A DNA stretch of 64,000 bases from Cognatiluteimonas weifangensis (GCF_003416885.1 NZ_QVPD01000001.1:309813-373812), one strand, 5' to 3'. Shown: positions 19,500 to 28,711, numbered from the stretch's first letter. Numbers and translations are program-made. The notes: a model not told the origin generated them from the letters alone.

Positions 19500-19581
19500 C
19501 GAAGTTCCCCTTGTTCATGCAAAGACGGGAGCAGGCGTTATGATCGACCCGCAGGCGCAGCATACGCAGGGGGCATGCCCG

Positions 19582-21024
19582 ATGAAAGACGATCCGGTGC
19601 GGACAGCCTTGTCGGTTCCCGAGCCGCTGCCGCATCGCTGGCGCAAGCATCGGCTGGCTGCGCTGGCGCTGCTGTTGCCGCTGGCGCTGGGGTCGGCCGC
19701 GCAGACGCCGTTGCGCTGGTCCTCGCCGTCGCCGGCGACGCAGCTGGCGACCGTGGTCACCGCGCCGGCACGCAGCGCCCCGGTCGCCCCGCATCAGATC
19801 GCCTACGTCCCGCCGCCGCCGCGGGCGATGCCGCTGGCCACCGGCTTCGACGTGCAGCGCTTCGAGGCGATGGCGCAGGCGCTGGTCGCCGGCCAGCGCG
19901 TCCCCGGCCTGGCGATGGCGATCGTCAAGGACGGCCACATCCTCAGCGCGCGCGGCTACGGCATCACCGCCGTCGATGCCGCCGAGCCGGTCGATGCCCA
20001 CACCGTGTTCCGCCTGGCCTCGCTGTCCAAGGCCTTCGCCGGCACCGTCGCCGGCCTGCTGGTGTCCGAGGGCGCGCTGCGCTGGGACAGCCGCGTCGCC
20101 GACTTCATGCCCGAGCTGCAGTTCTCGCAGCCCGGCGCCGCGCAGCAGCTGACCGTCGCCGAGGTCCTCAGCCACCGCGTCGGCCTGCCCCAGAACGCCT
20201 ACGACCGCGACATCGAGAACAACGCCGACTACCGCAGCCTGGTGCGCCGGCTGGCCGCGGCGCCGATGAAGTGCGCGCCCGGCCAGTGCTACGCCTACCA
20301 GAACGTCGCCTTCAGCCTGATCGGCGACGTCGTGTTCGCCGCCACCGGGCGCTTCTTCAGCGAGGCCGTCGCCCGCCGCATCTTCAAGCCGCTGGGCATG
20401 GACGACGCCAGCTACGGCCTGGACGGCATCGAGGGCAGCCCGCGCTGGGCGCGACCGCACGTGCGCGGCCGCAACGGCTGGGTGGCGCTGACGCCCAAGC
20501 CCACCTATTACCGCGTCGCCCCCGCCGCCGGGGTCAACGCCAGCATCAGCGACATGGCGCAATGGCTGATCGCGCAGACCGGGCACCGTCCCGACGTGCT
20601 GCCCGAATCCCTGCTGGCGACGCTGCACGCGCCGGTGGTGGACACGCCGGCGGAACTGCGCGGCTCTTCGTGGCGACGCGAGCGCCTGGGCGCCGCCGGC
20701 TACGGCATCGGCTGGCGCGTGTACGACTACGCCGGCCACCGCGTGGTCTTCCACGGCGGCGCGGTGCAGGGCTACCGCGCCTCGATCGCATTGCTGCCCG
20801 AGCGCGATCTGGGCGTGGCGTTGCTGTGGAACAGCAGCAGCAGCGCACCGGGCGGGCTGCTGCCCACCATCCTCGACAGCGCGATCGGGCTGCCGACCGG
20901 CGACTGGCTGGAGCTAGACCAGGACGATGTCGAGCTGCTGTACGCGCAGCAGCAACATGCGCCGCAGGCGCCGTCGGTGCAGTCCGGCAGCGACGACTCG
21001 GTATCGCGCGCCCGGCCGGAATAA
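19582..21024 (+). CDS. Serine hydrolase, class C beta-lactamase-like
   Basis: 480 aa. The N-terminus has a hydrophobic anchor or signal segment (LAALALLLPLALGSAA, about 25-40). The catalytic motifs are S-x-x-K (SLSK, 147-150), Y-x-N (YQN, 239-241) and HGG (in VVFHGGAVQGY). The family includes class C beta-lactamases, esterases and D-aminopeptidases; which one applies cannot be told. ATG 19582 has AGGGGG 8 nt upstream, better than the in-frame ATG at 19540. It is divergent from lemA. Confidence 0.88.
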   Translation: MKDDPVRTALSVPEPLPHRWRKHRLAALALLLPLALGSAAQTPLRWSSPSPATQLATVVTAPARSAPVAPHQIAYVPPPPRAMPLATGFDVQRFEAMAQALVAGQRVPGLAMAIVKDGHILSARGYGITAVDAAEPVDAHTVFRLASLSKAFAGTVAGLLVSEGALRWDSRVADFMPELQFSQPGAAQQLTVAEVLSHRVGLPQNAYDRDIENNADYRSLVRRLAAAPMKCAPGQCYAYQNVAFSLIGDVVFAATGRFFSEAVARRIFKPLGMDDASYGLDGIEGSPRWARPHVRGRNGWVALTPKPTYYRVAPAAGVNASISDMAQWLIAQTGHRPDVLPESLLATLHAPVVDTPAELRGSSWRRERLGAAGYGIGWRVYDYAGHRVVFHGGAVQGYRASIALLPERDLGVALLWNSSSSAPGGLLPTILDSAIGLPTGDWLELDQDDVELLYAQQQHAPQAPSVQSGSDDSVSRARPE

Positions 21025-21384
21025 CGCCGCGCGGCAGGAGACAAGCCGGGCTGCGCATCTGCACCCGGCGTCCTTCCCAAAACCGGATCTCCCCTCCCAC
21101 GCGAGAGACTTTTGCGCGGGAACCCGGTGGCCCGGCCGCAGGGCCGGCGCGAAGACACCCCTTCAAGCGCCGAAGCTTCTGCGGCGGAAGCTGGTGGCCC
21201 GACCTGTGCGGGACACGCCGTGAATACCCCTTCATGTGAAGCAACATCCGCCGGGGAACCAGCGCGATCCAGCCTGTGCGGGCGAAGACATCCCCAAGTG
21301 CGGGAATATCTGCGGGGAAGCCGGCGGCCCGGCCTGTGCGGGACACGCCGCGAAGACATTCCCAAGTGCGGAAACATCGCGGGG

Positions 21385-21492
21385 GAAGCCGGTGGCCCGA
21401 CCTGTGCGGGACACGCCGTGAATACGTCCCTGTAGGCTCCTCGGCGGCATCCATGCCGCCGACGGTCCCGCACAGGCCGGGCCACCGGCTTC
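21385..21492 (+). repeat. 108-bp hairpin repeat, copy 2
   Basis: Same length, inverted ends and internal hairpin as the copy at 16596-16703, with few differences. Confidence 0.85.
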
Positions 21493-21556
21493 CAGGCAAG
21501 TAAGTTGGCGCTTGCAGAAAAAACCAGCCGAAGCGACGAACCTCCAGTCTCGCGCA

Positions 21557-21671
21557 GTCGCCGGCCGGCGGGCTGGGGGTGCGGAGAGTGGACCATGGAT
21601 GGTCCACGACCCGACTTAAAGACAGGACGTCGTCAGGAGGGCGCAGCACCCCCAGCCCGCCGGACGGCGAC
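21557..21671 (+). repeat. 115-bp inverted-end repeat, copy 2
   Basis: Ends match the copy at 16765. The centre carries a different small palindrome (TGGACCATGGATGGTCCA), so ends are better conserved than the centre. Confidence 0.87.
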
Positions 21672-22001
21672 TCCTCCCGAAGCCGATCAAAACCGAGGAC
21701 AGACCCATGGATAGGATGGCCTGCACCCCGACTTGAAGACAGGGCGTCGTCAGGAGGGCGCAGCACCCCCAGCCCGCCGGGCGGCGACTGCTTCCGAAGC
21801 CGATTCCCGGAGTCGGGAATGTCCGAGCCCCTCGGTTCGTTTTTGATGGTCTCAAGACACAGGATCCCCGCTTTCGCGGAGATGACGACGACGCTCAGGC
21901 CTTCTTCGGGCCATGACGTCGCGAGCAGGGTGCGGCCACTCCCGACCGGCCGGGCAACGGCTCTGCCCGGAACCGATCCACGGAGTCGATAAGAAAGGGC
22001 G

Positions 22002-22042
22002 AAAAAAAACTCCCTCTCCGCCTGGGCGTGCGGAGAGGGAGT
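22002..22042 (-). terminator. Intrinsic terminator of the histone-like gene
   Basis: Minus-strand 12-bp perfect stem ACTCCCTCTCCG (22031-22042 with 22009-22020) is followed by eight T (22002-22009). It lies 26 bp after the stop codon. Confidence 0.93.
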
Positions 22043-22068
22043 CTTGATGACGGCTAATCGGGTACCGC

Positions 22069-22518
22069 TTACATCATCGGTGCGGGAGCGGTCGGCATCG
22101 CCACCGGGGCGGCCTTGCGCTTCGCAGGACGCTTGGCCTTCTTCGCGGCCTTCTTGGCAGCCGGACGCTTGGCCGCCTTCTTGGCGGTCTTCTTCGCGGC
22201 CTTCTTCGCCGGGCGGCGCTTGGCCGCGGCCTTCTTCGCCGGACGCTTGGCCGCCTTCTTGGCGGTCTTGCGCACGGCCTTCTTGGCGACCTTCTTCGCC
22301 GGACGCTTGGTCGCCTTCTTGGCGGTCTTGCGCACGGCCTTCTTGGCGGCCTTCTTCGCCGGGCGCCGCTTGGCGGCGGTCTTGCGGACGGCCTTCTTGG
22401 CGGTCTTCTTGGCGGCCTTGCGCACGGTCTTCTTGGCGGCTTTCTTCGCCGCCGGTTTCTTGGCGACCTTCTTCGTCGCCTTCTTGGCGGACTTCTTCGC
22501 AGCTTTCTTCATGGCCAT
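22069..22518 (-). CDS. Histone H1-like Lys/Ala-rich DNA-binding protein
   Basis: 149 aa, almost entirely AAKK, KRPAKK and RKTAKK repeats, with a short C-terminal tail (MPTAPAPMM). Such proteins, like the AlgP C-terminus and bacterial H1 homologues, bind DNA through lysine-rich tails and act as nucleoid proteins or regulators. ATG 22518 has GAGGAG 7-8 nt upstream, which decides the start against the longer open frame. The underlying DNA is a tandem repeat of 9-12 bp units and is prone to copy-number change. Confidence 0.87.
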   Translation of the reverse strand: MAMKKAAKKSAKKATKKVAKKPAAKKAAKKTVRKAAKKTAKKAVRKTAAKRRPAKKAAKKAVRKTAKKATKRPAKKVAKKAVRKTAKKAAKRPAKKAAAKRRPAKKAAKKTAKKAAKRPAAKKAAKKAKRPAKRKAAPVAMPTAPAPMM

Positions 22519-22717
22519 GAGATGGCTCCTCGTCAGTGGACTTACGGGTACTGCAGCCCAGTTCAAAACGACATCGCGGGAGTCGGACCCGCGACCAACC
22601 GCCGACGCGCGGAGCGCGCCGGAACGGATCCCGATGGAGAGTCCGCGCCCGTGAGGGCGGACTCCTGCGGAGGGATTCCCCGCATCAGTCGAGCACCGGC
22701 AAGCAATGGCCGGCAAC

Positions 22718-22889
22718 AAAAAACCCGCGTCGCGAGGCGATGCAGGTCGGCGTGTTGGGTGTGACGATCGCTTTTTCGGGGGGAGACGGTGCCCGCGTCC
22801 ACCTTCGAGACTGTCCGGGCGGAGGGTTGTGTCGTGCTGCTCGTTGTCGCGGTTGTCCGACTCACTCTCGTCCGCAGGTCACGTCTGCT
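22718..22889 (-). ncRNA. Candidate small RNA or leader transcript
   Basis: Minus strand: -35 TTGACA (22919-22924), 17-bp spacer, -10 TAGGTT (22896-22901), then about 170 nt with no plausible coding frame. It ends in a stem (22727-22743) followed by GGG and six T (22718-22723). It matches no RNA family I recognise. It could equally be an attenuated leader of the histone-like gene 200 bp further on. Confidence 0.4.
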
Positions 22890-22895
22890 GGGCGA

Positions 22896-22924
22896 AACCT
22901 AATCACGGTTTTTTCGGCTGTCAA
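22896..22924 (-). promoter_or_regulatory. Sigma-70-type promoter of the candidate small RNA
   Basis: Perfect -35 hexamer, optimal 17-bp spacer, 3/6 match at -10 (TAGGTT). Confidence 0.45.
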
Positions 22925-23450
22925 CAACCTGTCGCAAAAAAATTCCCGCGCTCGGCCGCCGCGGTCGCCGCCGCCGGGCGCGCGGCATGCGCGCTGCGCG
23001 CGTGTCGCGCACCGCCGCAACGCACCGGCGACATCGCGCCGGATTCGGCGGCGCACGAAAAAACTCCGCGTTTTATGCGGTTTGCGTCGACCGGCGGCAC
23101 CGACGCGCCCGCGATCGCGGACATGCGGCGCGGCATGCGTGCGCCCGCGCCGCGCACGCCGCCGGGCGTCCGGCGCCGCCGCAATGGAGCGCCACCACGA
23201 CAGCGCCGATGGCGCGTCGCAGCAGCCCGACTGCGCCAAAGTGCGCAAGAAATTCCGGTCGCCGCGCGACGCCGACCACGCGCGTCCGGCGTGCGTCGCG
23301 CGGGTGGAGACGTCCGTGGCGTCGTCCGCGCGAACCTCGCTGCGCATCCGGATCGCGGCGGCAGCGATGCCGCCCGGACATTGGCGCCGCGGAGCGGCGC
23401 ACCGCACCGACACCGCAGCAGCGCGCCTGCGCCGCGCTTTCGCCGGCCGC

Positions 23451-23480
23451 AAACGAAACCGGCCGCACAGGGCGGCCGGT
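23451..23480 (-). terminator. Terminator after gcvH
   Basis: Perfect 9-bp stem ACCGGCCGC (23458-23466) with GCGGCCGGT (23472-23480); on the minus strand it is followed by TTTCGTTT. It lies 26 bp past the gcvH stop. Confidence 0.7.
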
Positions 23481-23506
23481 CGCAACGCACGCGGCGGGCG
23501 CCGCGC

Positions 23507-23902
23507 TCAGTGGTCCTCTTCCTCGAGCAGCTCGGCGTAGGCGTCCGGATCGAGCAGCTCGTTGAGCTGGTCCGGCTCCTCGATCTCGACCACGTACAGC
23601 CAGCCGTCGCCGTAGGCGTCCTCGTTGATGGTTTCCGGCTTGTCCGCCAGCGCGCTGTTGACTTCGACCACGACCCCGGTGACCGGGCTGTACACGTCGG
23701 AGGCGGCCTTCACCGACTCGACCACGGCACTGGCGTTGCCGGCCTCGACGCGGTCGCCGACGTTGGGCAGCTCGACGTAGACCAGGTCGCCGAGCAGGCC
23801 CTGGGCGTGATCGGAGATGCCGACGGTGACCTTGCCGTCGCCTTCGACGCGCGCCCACTCGTGGGACTTCAGGAATTTCAGATCGCCGGGGATCTCGCTC
23901 AT
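23507..23902 (-). CDS. gcvH: Glycine cleavage system H protein
   Basis: 131 aa. This lipoyl carrier shuttles the methylamine group between P, T and L proteins. The lipoylation site is Lys65 in [10 protein letters not shown]. The family length (about 128-131) is matched. It lies 76 bp downstream of gcvT on the same strand; gcvP is not in the window. Confidence 0.97.
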   Translation of the reverse strand: MSEIPGDLKFLKSHEWARVEGDGKVTVGISDHAQGLLGDLVYVELPNVGDRVEAGNASAVVESVKAASDVYSPVTGVVVEVNSALADKPETINEDAYGDGWLYVVEIEEPDQLNELLDPDAYAELLEEEDH

Positions 23903-23978
23903 CGTGGGCTCCGGGAATGCGGGTCGGACCGACCGTGGGGTTGGGGGTCGTAGTTTAGCCAGCCAGCCGGGATGAAAA

Positions 23979-25079
23979 TCAAATCCCGGCCTGCGCCTGG
24001 CCCTCGCGCACGAACGGGAACTTCACCACCCGCACCGGCACCTCGCGGCCGCGGATGTCCACGCGCACCTCTCCGGGCTCACCGGCGGGCACCCGCGCGA
24101 ACGCGATCGCCTTGCCCAGGGTCGGGGCGAAGGTGCCGGACAGGATCTCGCCCTCGCCGTTGGCGGTGAGCACGCGCTGGCCGTGGCGCAGCACGCCCTT
24201 CTCGTCCATCACCAGGCCGATCATCTGCCGCGGCGCGCCGGCGGCGTGCTGCGCTTCCAGCACCGCGCGGCCGATGAAGTCGCGGTCCGCGTCCAGCGCC
24301 ACGGTCCAGCCGAGCGCGGCTTCGTAGGGAGTCACCGTCTCGTCCATGTCCTGGCCGTAGAGGTTCATGCCCGCTTCCAGGCGCAGGGTGTCGCGCGCGC
24401 CCAGGCCGGCGGGTTTGACCCCGGCTTCGAGCAGCGCGTTCCACAGCGCGACTGCGCGGTCGACCGGCACCACCATCTCGAAGCCGTCCTCGCCGGTGTA
24501 GCCGGTGCGGGCGAGGAACAGCCGGGTGCCGTCCTTCGTCTGCACCTCCACCGCGGCGAAGCGGGCCAGCTTGCCGGCGACCTGCGCGCCCGCCTCGTCC
24601 AGCAAGCCAAGCACCCGCTCGCGCGCGGCCGGGCCCTGCACCGCGATCATCCCGAAGTCCTCGCGTTCGGTCGCCGCCACGCCGAACGGCTGCGCCTGCG
24701 CGCCGATCCAGGCCAGGTCCTTGTCGCGGGTGGCGGCATTGACCACCAGGCGGAAGAAGTCCTCGGCCAGGTAATAGACGATGAGGTCGTCGATCACCCC
24801 GCCCTGCGCGTTCAGCATGCAGGTGTAGAGCGCCTTGCCGGGCTTGCGCAGCTTGTCCACCGAGTTGGCGACGAGGTGGCGCAGGAACTCGCGCACGCGC
24901 GCGCCGTGCAGGTCGACCACGGTCATGTGCGAGACATCGAACATGCCGGCATCGCGCCGCACCTGGTGGTGCTCCTCGACCTGCGAACCGTAATGCAGCG
25001 GCATGTCCCAGCCGCCGAAATCGACCATCTTCGCGCCGAGGGCGCGATGGGCGTCGTTGAGGATGGTCTTGCGGGTCAT
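23979..25079 (-). CDS. gcvT: Glycine cleavage system T protein (aminomethyltransferase)
   Basis: 366 aa. It transfers the one-carbon unit from the aminomethyl-lipoyl H protein to tetrahydrofolate, releasing ammonia. The N-terminal [14 protein letters not shown] and catalytic-region [10 protein letters not shown] are present, as is the GCV_T C-terminal barrel. ATG 25079 gives the usual length; the longer frame reaches into intergenic DNA. Upstream (25080-25215) no glycine-riboswitch core was recognised. Confidence 0.97.
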   Translation of the reverse strand: MTRKTILNDAHRALGAKMVDFGGWDMPLHYGSQVEEHHQVRRDAGMFDVSHMTVVDLHGARVREFLRHLVANSVDKLRKPGKALYTCMLNAQGGVIDDLIVYYLAEDFFRLVVNAATRDKDLAWIGAQAQPFGVAATEREDFGMIAVQGPAARERVLGLLDEAGAQVAGKLARFAAVEVQTKDGTRLFLARTGYTGEDGFEMVVPVDRAVALWNALLEAGVKPAGLGARDTLRLEAGMNLYGQDMDETVTPYEAALGWTVALDADRDFIGRAVLEAQHAAGAPRQMIGLVMDEKGVLRHGQRVLTANGEGEILSGTFAPTLGKAIAFARVPAGEPGEVRVDIRGREVPVRVVKFPFVREGQAQAGI

Positions 25080-25215
25080 CGGCCGGGCTCGTGCGGGGGG
25101 ACGCCGATTATCCCGCGCCACGGCGAAACTTGCTCGTGACGCCCTCCGGCGCGTGGTTGCACGGCGCGGAACCGCCTGGGGGGCACTTCCCGGGAGACGA
25201 CGGCCGCTGCGCCGG

Positions 25216-25737
25216 TCAGCCGTCGTAGCCGAAACCTTCGTTGCGGCAGCGGACATCGGCGGCCGCGACCGGCTGCAGCTGCCCGGCCGCGATGTCGAAG
25301 CGCCACGCCCGCAGCGGCGCCCACCACGCGCGTTCCGTCGGCCGCACCAGCGCCACCAGCGCCGCGTCGTCGCGGCCCCGGAGTCGGCAGGTGGCCGTGG
25401 CGACCTCGACGCCGCGATCGTCGAGTTCGCCCGGCTCCAGCGCGTCGGCGATGCGCCACAGCGGCTGCTTGCCGAAATGCGGGGCCTGGGTCAACGCCAG
25501 GATCGTGCGCAGCCCGCTTTGCGGATCGTGGAGCACGGCGATGGCGTGGTCGCAGAGCGCCGCCGGCGCGGCCGCGGGATCGCCGATGCAGCTGCCCGCG
25601 GTTTCGACCACGCCATCCGGATACGGCGGCACGATCTTGCCGACCCAGCCCCGGCCGCCGTCGCCGGCCAGCGCGGCGGGCAGCACCGCCCACGCGCACA
25701 GGCATGCCCACCACGGCCACACCCGGGCCTGGATCAC
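25216..25737 (-). CDS. Hypothetical secreted protein with four cysteines
   Basis: 173 aa, not recognised. A probable signal peptide (about 1-24, cleavage after ALA) is followed by a roughly 150-residue domain. It has four cysteines (in GSCIGD, ALCDHA, ATCRLR, VRCRNE), suggesting two disulfides in the periplasm. The GTG start at 25737 overlaps the nfeD stop by 4 nt (GTGA), so translation is probably coupled to nfeD. gcvT follows 136 bp downstream. Confidence 0.65.
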   Translation of the reverse strand: MIQARVWPWWACLCAWAVLPAALAGDGGRGWVGKIVPPYPDGVVETAGSCIGDPAAAPAALCDHAIAVLHDPQSGLRTILALTQAPHFGKQPLWRIADALEPGELDDRGVEVATATCRLRGRDDAALVALVRPTERAWWAPLRAWRFDIAAGQLQPVAAADVRCRNEGFGYDG

Positions 25738-26165
25738 GCCGGCTCCACCAGCAGGTGCATGCCCTCGGCGCCGACGATCCGCACCGGGACCCCGGCCGGC
25801 AACTCCGGCCCGCTGACGTCCCAGTAGGCGTCGGCGATCTGCACCCGACCGCGGCCGTTGACGATCGCGGTGTGCAGCGGCACCACCTGCCCGACCAGCG
25901 CGGCGGTGCGGCGGTTCAGCGCCGGCCGGTCGCTCTGCGGCTCGCGCCCGCGGAACCAGCGCCGGTACACCTGGATCGAGACGAAGCTCAGCACCACGAA
26001 CGCGGCGACCTGCGCCAGCAGCGGGATCCCCGGCAGCACCCACACCGCGAGGAACACCGCGGTCGCGGCGAAGCCCAGCCACAGCATGAACGCACCCGGC
26101 GCCAGGGTTTCGGCGGCGAACAGGATCAGCGCCAGCGCCGCCCAGGCGAACACGTCCCAGCGCAT
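25734..26165 (-). CDS. NfeD family membrane protein
   Basis: 143 aa. Three membrane helices lie in residues 1-70, followed by an OB-fold C-terminal domain (from ALVGQVVPLHTAIVNGRGRV on). NfeD proteins pair with SPFH/stomatin-like proteins in membrane microdomains; here nfeD begins 3 bp after the SPFH stop, the classical arrangement. Confidence 0.9.
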   Translation of the reverse strand: MRWDVFAWAALALILFAAETLAPGAFMLWLGFAATAVFLAVWVLPGIPLLAQVAAFVVLSFVSIQVYRRWFRGREPQSDRPALNRRTAALVGQVVPLHTAIVNGRGRVQIADAYWDVSGPELPAGVPVRIVGAEGMHLLVEPA

Positions 26166-26168
26166 GGT

Positions 26169-27128
26169 TCAGCCCCCCGCACGCGGCGCCGCCGCCGTGC
26201 CGGCCGCGCGACCGGACTGCTGCAGCAGCGACTCCTTGGCCAGCTCGGCGATGCCGCCGAGCGAGCCGATCACGCCCGCCGATTCCATCGGCATCATCAC
26301 GAACTTCTGGTTCGGCGCCTCGGCCAGCGCCTTGAACGCCTCGATGTACTTCTGCGCGACGAAGTAGTTGATCGCCTGCACGTTGCCGCCGGCGATCGCG
26401 TCGGAGACGAACTGGGTGGCCTTGGCCTCGGCCTCGGCCAGGCGCTCACGCGCCTCGGCCTGGCGGAACGCGGCTTCCTTGTCGCCCTCGGCTTCCAGGA
26501 TCGTCGACTGCTTCTCGCCCTCGGCCTTGAGGATCGCCGCCTGGCGGAAGCCCTCGGCCTCGAGGATGTTGGCGCGCTTCTCGCGCTCGGCCTTCATCTG
26601 CCGCGCCATCGCCTCCACCAGGTCGCGCGGCGGGGCGATGTCCTTCAATTCGATGCGGTTGACCTTGATGCCCCACGGGTGCGTCGCCTGGTCCACCGCC
26701 ACCAGCACCTTGGCGTTGATCTCGTCGCGCTTGGACAGCGACTCGTCCAGGTCCATCGAGCCGATCGCGGTGCGGATGTTGGTCATCACCAGGTTGAGGA
26801 TCGCGATCTCCAGGGTGGCGACTTCATAGGCCGCCTTGGCCGCGTCCAGCACCTGGAAGAAGACGATGCCGTCGACCTTGACCACCGCGTTGTCCTTGGT
26901 GATGACGTCCTGCGACGGCACCTCCAGCACCTGTTCCATCATGTTCACCTTGCGGCCGATCCCGTACACGATCGGGATCAGGAAATGCAGGCCGGGGCTC
27001 AGGGTCTCGGTGTAACGGCCGAAGCGCTCCACCGTCCATTCCCAGCCCTGCGGCACCATGCGCACGGTCTTGAACAGGGTGATGACGCCTGCGACCAGCA
27101 GGACCATGGCGAGCAGCGATACGGACAT
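26169..27128 (-). CDS. SPFH/Band 7 stomatin-like protein
   Basis: 319 aa. An N-terminal membrane helix (about 3-20) is followed by the Band 7/PHB domain (VPQGWEWTVERFGRYTETLSPG onward, about 25-210), a charged Ala/Glu-rich coiled coil (about 200-270) and a Gly/Ala-rich tail. Resembles QmcA/paraslipin, which oligomerise at the membrane and scaffold proteases. ATG 27128 has AAGGGG upstream. Operon with nfeD. Confidence 0.93.
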   Translation of the reverse strand: MSVSLLAMVLLVAGVITLFKTVRMVPQGWEWTVERFGRYTETLSPGLHFLIPIVYGIGRKVNMMEQVLEVPSQDVITKDNAVVKVDGIVFFQVLDAAKAAYEVATLEIAILNLVMTNIRTAIGSMDLDESLSKRDEINAKVLVAVDQATHPWGIKVNRIELKDIAPPRDLVEAMARQMKAEREKRANILEAEGFRQAAILKAEGEKQSTILEAEGDKEAAFRQAEARERLAEAEAKATQFVSDAIAGGNVQAINYFVAQKYIEAFKALAEAPNQKFVMMPMESAGVIGSLGGIAELAKESLLQQSGRAAGTAAAPRAGG

Positions 27129-27260
27129 CCGGATTCCCCTTCCTCGAAAGCGCATTGGGCGCCTCCAGATCATAGCCCGGGCCACCGCCGCGGGCGCGGC
27201 GACGGCTGCGCGCGGCGGCCGCTGCGACCCTTTCGCCCCCTGGCGCATCCTTCCCCTGGA

Positions 27261-27842
27261 ATGCCCGCCACCGCCCCGCCCGCCTCGGCCTTTGCCATCG
27301 ACGTGCCCGCCGCCCTGCTCGCCCGGGCGCGGTCCGGCGAGCGGGCGGCGTTCGAGCAGCTTTACCGCCGGTTCGAGCGCCCGGTCTTCACCCTGGCGCT
27401 GCGGTTGTGCGGCGACCGCGAAGAGGCGGCCGACGTGCTGCAGGACACCATGCTCAAACTGCTCGACCGGATCGGCGACTACCGCGCCGTCGACGGCGCG
27501 CCGTTCTGGAGCTGGCTGCGTCAGGTGGCGGTGAACGAGGCGCTGATGCGCCTGCGCCGCGGCAGGACCGCCGGTCCGCCCCGGGAATTGCCCGGCGAGG
27601 ACGACCTGCCCGACGATCTGGCGCCGCCGCCCGTGGCCGCCGCCGAGGCCGCCGCGCTGCAACGCGCCCTGGCGGCGCTGCCGGCGACGACCCGCAGCGT
27701 GCTGTGGCTGTACCACGCCGAGGGTTACACCCACGAAGAGATCGCCGCGCTGATGGAGCGCACGGTGAGCTTTTCCAAATCGCAACTGGCGCGCGGCGGC
27801 CGCAGGCTGCGCGCACTGCTGGAGGAATCCGTCCATGCCTGA
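27261..27842 (+). CDS. ECF-family sigma factor (second)
   Basis: 193 aa. Sigma region 2 (AFEQLYRRFERPVFTLALRL, DVLQDTMLKLLDRI) and region 4 (LPATTRSVLWLYHAEGYTHE, SFSKSQLARGGRRLRALL) are clear. ATG 27261 is the first plausible start after the divergent SPFH promoter region; the SD is weak. The stop overlaps the next gene by 8 nt, so translation is coupled to the putative anti-sigma factor. Confidence 0.9.
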   Translation: MPATAPPASAFAIDVPAALLARARSGERAAFEQLYRRFERPVFTLALRLCGDREEAADVLQDTMLKLLDRIGDYRAVDGAPFWSWLRQVAVNEALMRLRRGRTAGPPRELPGEDDLPDDLAPPPVAAAEAAALQRALAALPATTRSVLWLYHAEGYTHEEIAALMERTVSFSKSQLARGGRRLRALLEESVHA

Positions 27843-28671
27843 CGCCCAAGATCCGCGCGGGCGCGGCCCGGCCGACTGGGGCGCCGCGTTCGCCGCCCTG
27901 CCGCAGGAGACGCCGCCGGCCGCTGCGTGGTCGCGCATCGCCGCGCGACTCGATACGCGCGACACGGACGCGACGCCGCCGGCCACCGCGACCGCACCCG
28001 CCGGCATGCCGCCGGTCGCGACCGCCACCCGCCATCGCGGCCGCAGGCGCCCTGCGCGTGCCGTCGGCTGGCTCGGTGCCGCCGCCGCTGCCCTGGCACT
28101 GGTCATCGCGTGGCCGCGGCACGACGCCGCACCCGTCGCCCCACCGCCCGGCTCCACCGCGCCCGTCGTCGCCAGCGCGGCGCGCCCGGCGTTGCCGGCC
28201 TCGGCAATCGCATCGAAACCCCCGGCAATCTCCGCAGCAGGATCCGCCGCCGCCGCCGCGGTCGCCGCCGGGAGCCGCAAGCCGGATGCCGACGCGGCTG
28301 CCATCGCGTTGCCGGAGGCCGTCGAAGCCGCCCGCAAGCCGCGCTACGCGGCGCACACCACGCCCGCGCCGGACGCCGCGCAGCCGCTCGACGCGCTGTA
28401 CGTCGAGTCGGCCCGCCTGGAAGCGCTGCTCGCGCTGGCCCGCGACGACCGCGTCGCCAGCGCCGGCGCGGCCCTGCTCTCGGCCGAACTCGACGCACAG
28501 GTCGCCGACATCGACGCCCGCCTCGCCCGGCCCGGGCTCGACGCCGCGCAACGCGCCGCGCTGTGGCAGGCGCGCGTGGACGCGCTGCGCCAGGCCGCCG
28601 GGTTCGAAAGCACCCAGCGCATCCTCGCCGCGCAGGGCGACGGCGGCGCGCTGCTGGTGAGCGTGGATTGA
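27835..28671 (+). CDS. Putative anti-sigma factor, single-pass membrane protein
   Basis: 278 aa. A cytoplasmic N-terminus of about 78 residues precedes one membrane helix (GWLGAAAAALALVIAW). A low-complexity Ala/Pro linker and a helical periplasmic domain (about 180-270) follow. No catalytic motif and no zinc anti-sigma motif is seen. Assigned from its overlap with the sigma gene and its topology. Confidence 0.65.
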   Translation: MPDAQDPRGRGPADWGAAFAALPQETPPAAAWSRIAARLDTRDTDATPPATATAPAGMPPVATATRHRGRRRPARAVGWLGAAAAALALVIAWPRHDAAPVAPPPGSTAPVVASAARPALPASAIASKPPAISAAGSAAAAAVAAGSRKPDADAAAIALPEAVEAARKPRYAAHTTPAPDAAQPLDALYVESARLEALLALARDDRVASAGAALLSAELDAQVADIDARLARPGLDAAQRAALWQARVDALRQAAGFESTQRILAAQGDGGALLVSVD

Positions 28672-28711
28672 CCTGCCGCACACCCATCCCGACACGACCA
28701 GGAGAGAACGC

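Larger units (their letters stand above)
21100..21830. repeat. Gene-free composite repeat region 2
   Basis: From about 21110 several 65-80 bp units (GGAAGCCGG plus CCTGTGCGGG) precede a 108-bp hairpin element (21385-21492). After a 64-bp spacer follows a full 115-bp element (21557-21671) and then a truncated one (about 21714-21788, lacking one end). No credible gene; between 21830 and the terminator at 22002 I see nothing. Confidence 0.85.
22519..23506. other. Roughly 1-kb interval without a protein gene
   Basis: Open frames here lack SD sites and family resemblance. The part next to the histone gene has strong hairpins (22639-22664 and about 22666-22684). The middle holds a possible minus-strand RNA gene (22718-22889). 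The part from about 22930 to 23450 is extremely GC-rich and shows nothing recognisable before the gcvH terminator. Confidence 0.6.

Noticed and set aside
21232..21450. Small open frames translating as GRIHGVSRTGRATGFP-like peptides
   Set aside because: They are translations of the intergenic repeats, recur in several frames, and lack SD sites.
22572..22600. tRNA-like T-arm (GCGGG-TCCGACT-CCCGC) on the minus strand
   Set aside because: No matching acceptor stem, anticodon arm or CCA end nearby; not a tRNA or tmRNA.
22862..23485. Arg/Ala-rich open frames in the interval upstream of gcvH
   Set aside because: Overlapping frames on both strands with random-like composition and no SD; treated as noncoding.
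25080..25215. Possible glycine riboswitch upstream of gcvT
   Set aside because: Neither aptamer core was recognisable; only a possible -10 (GATAAT) near the start was seen.
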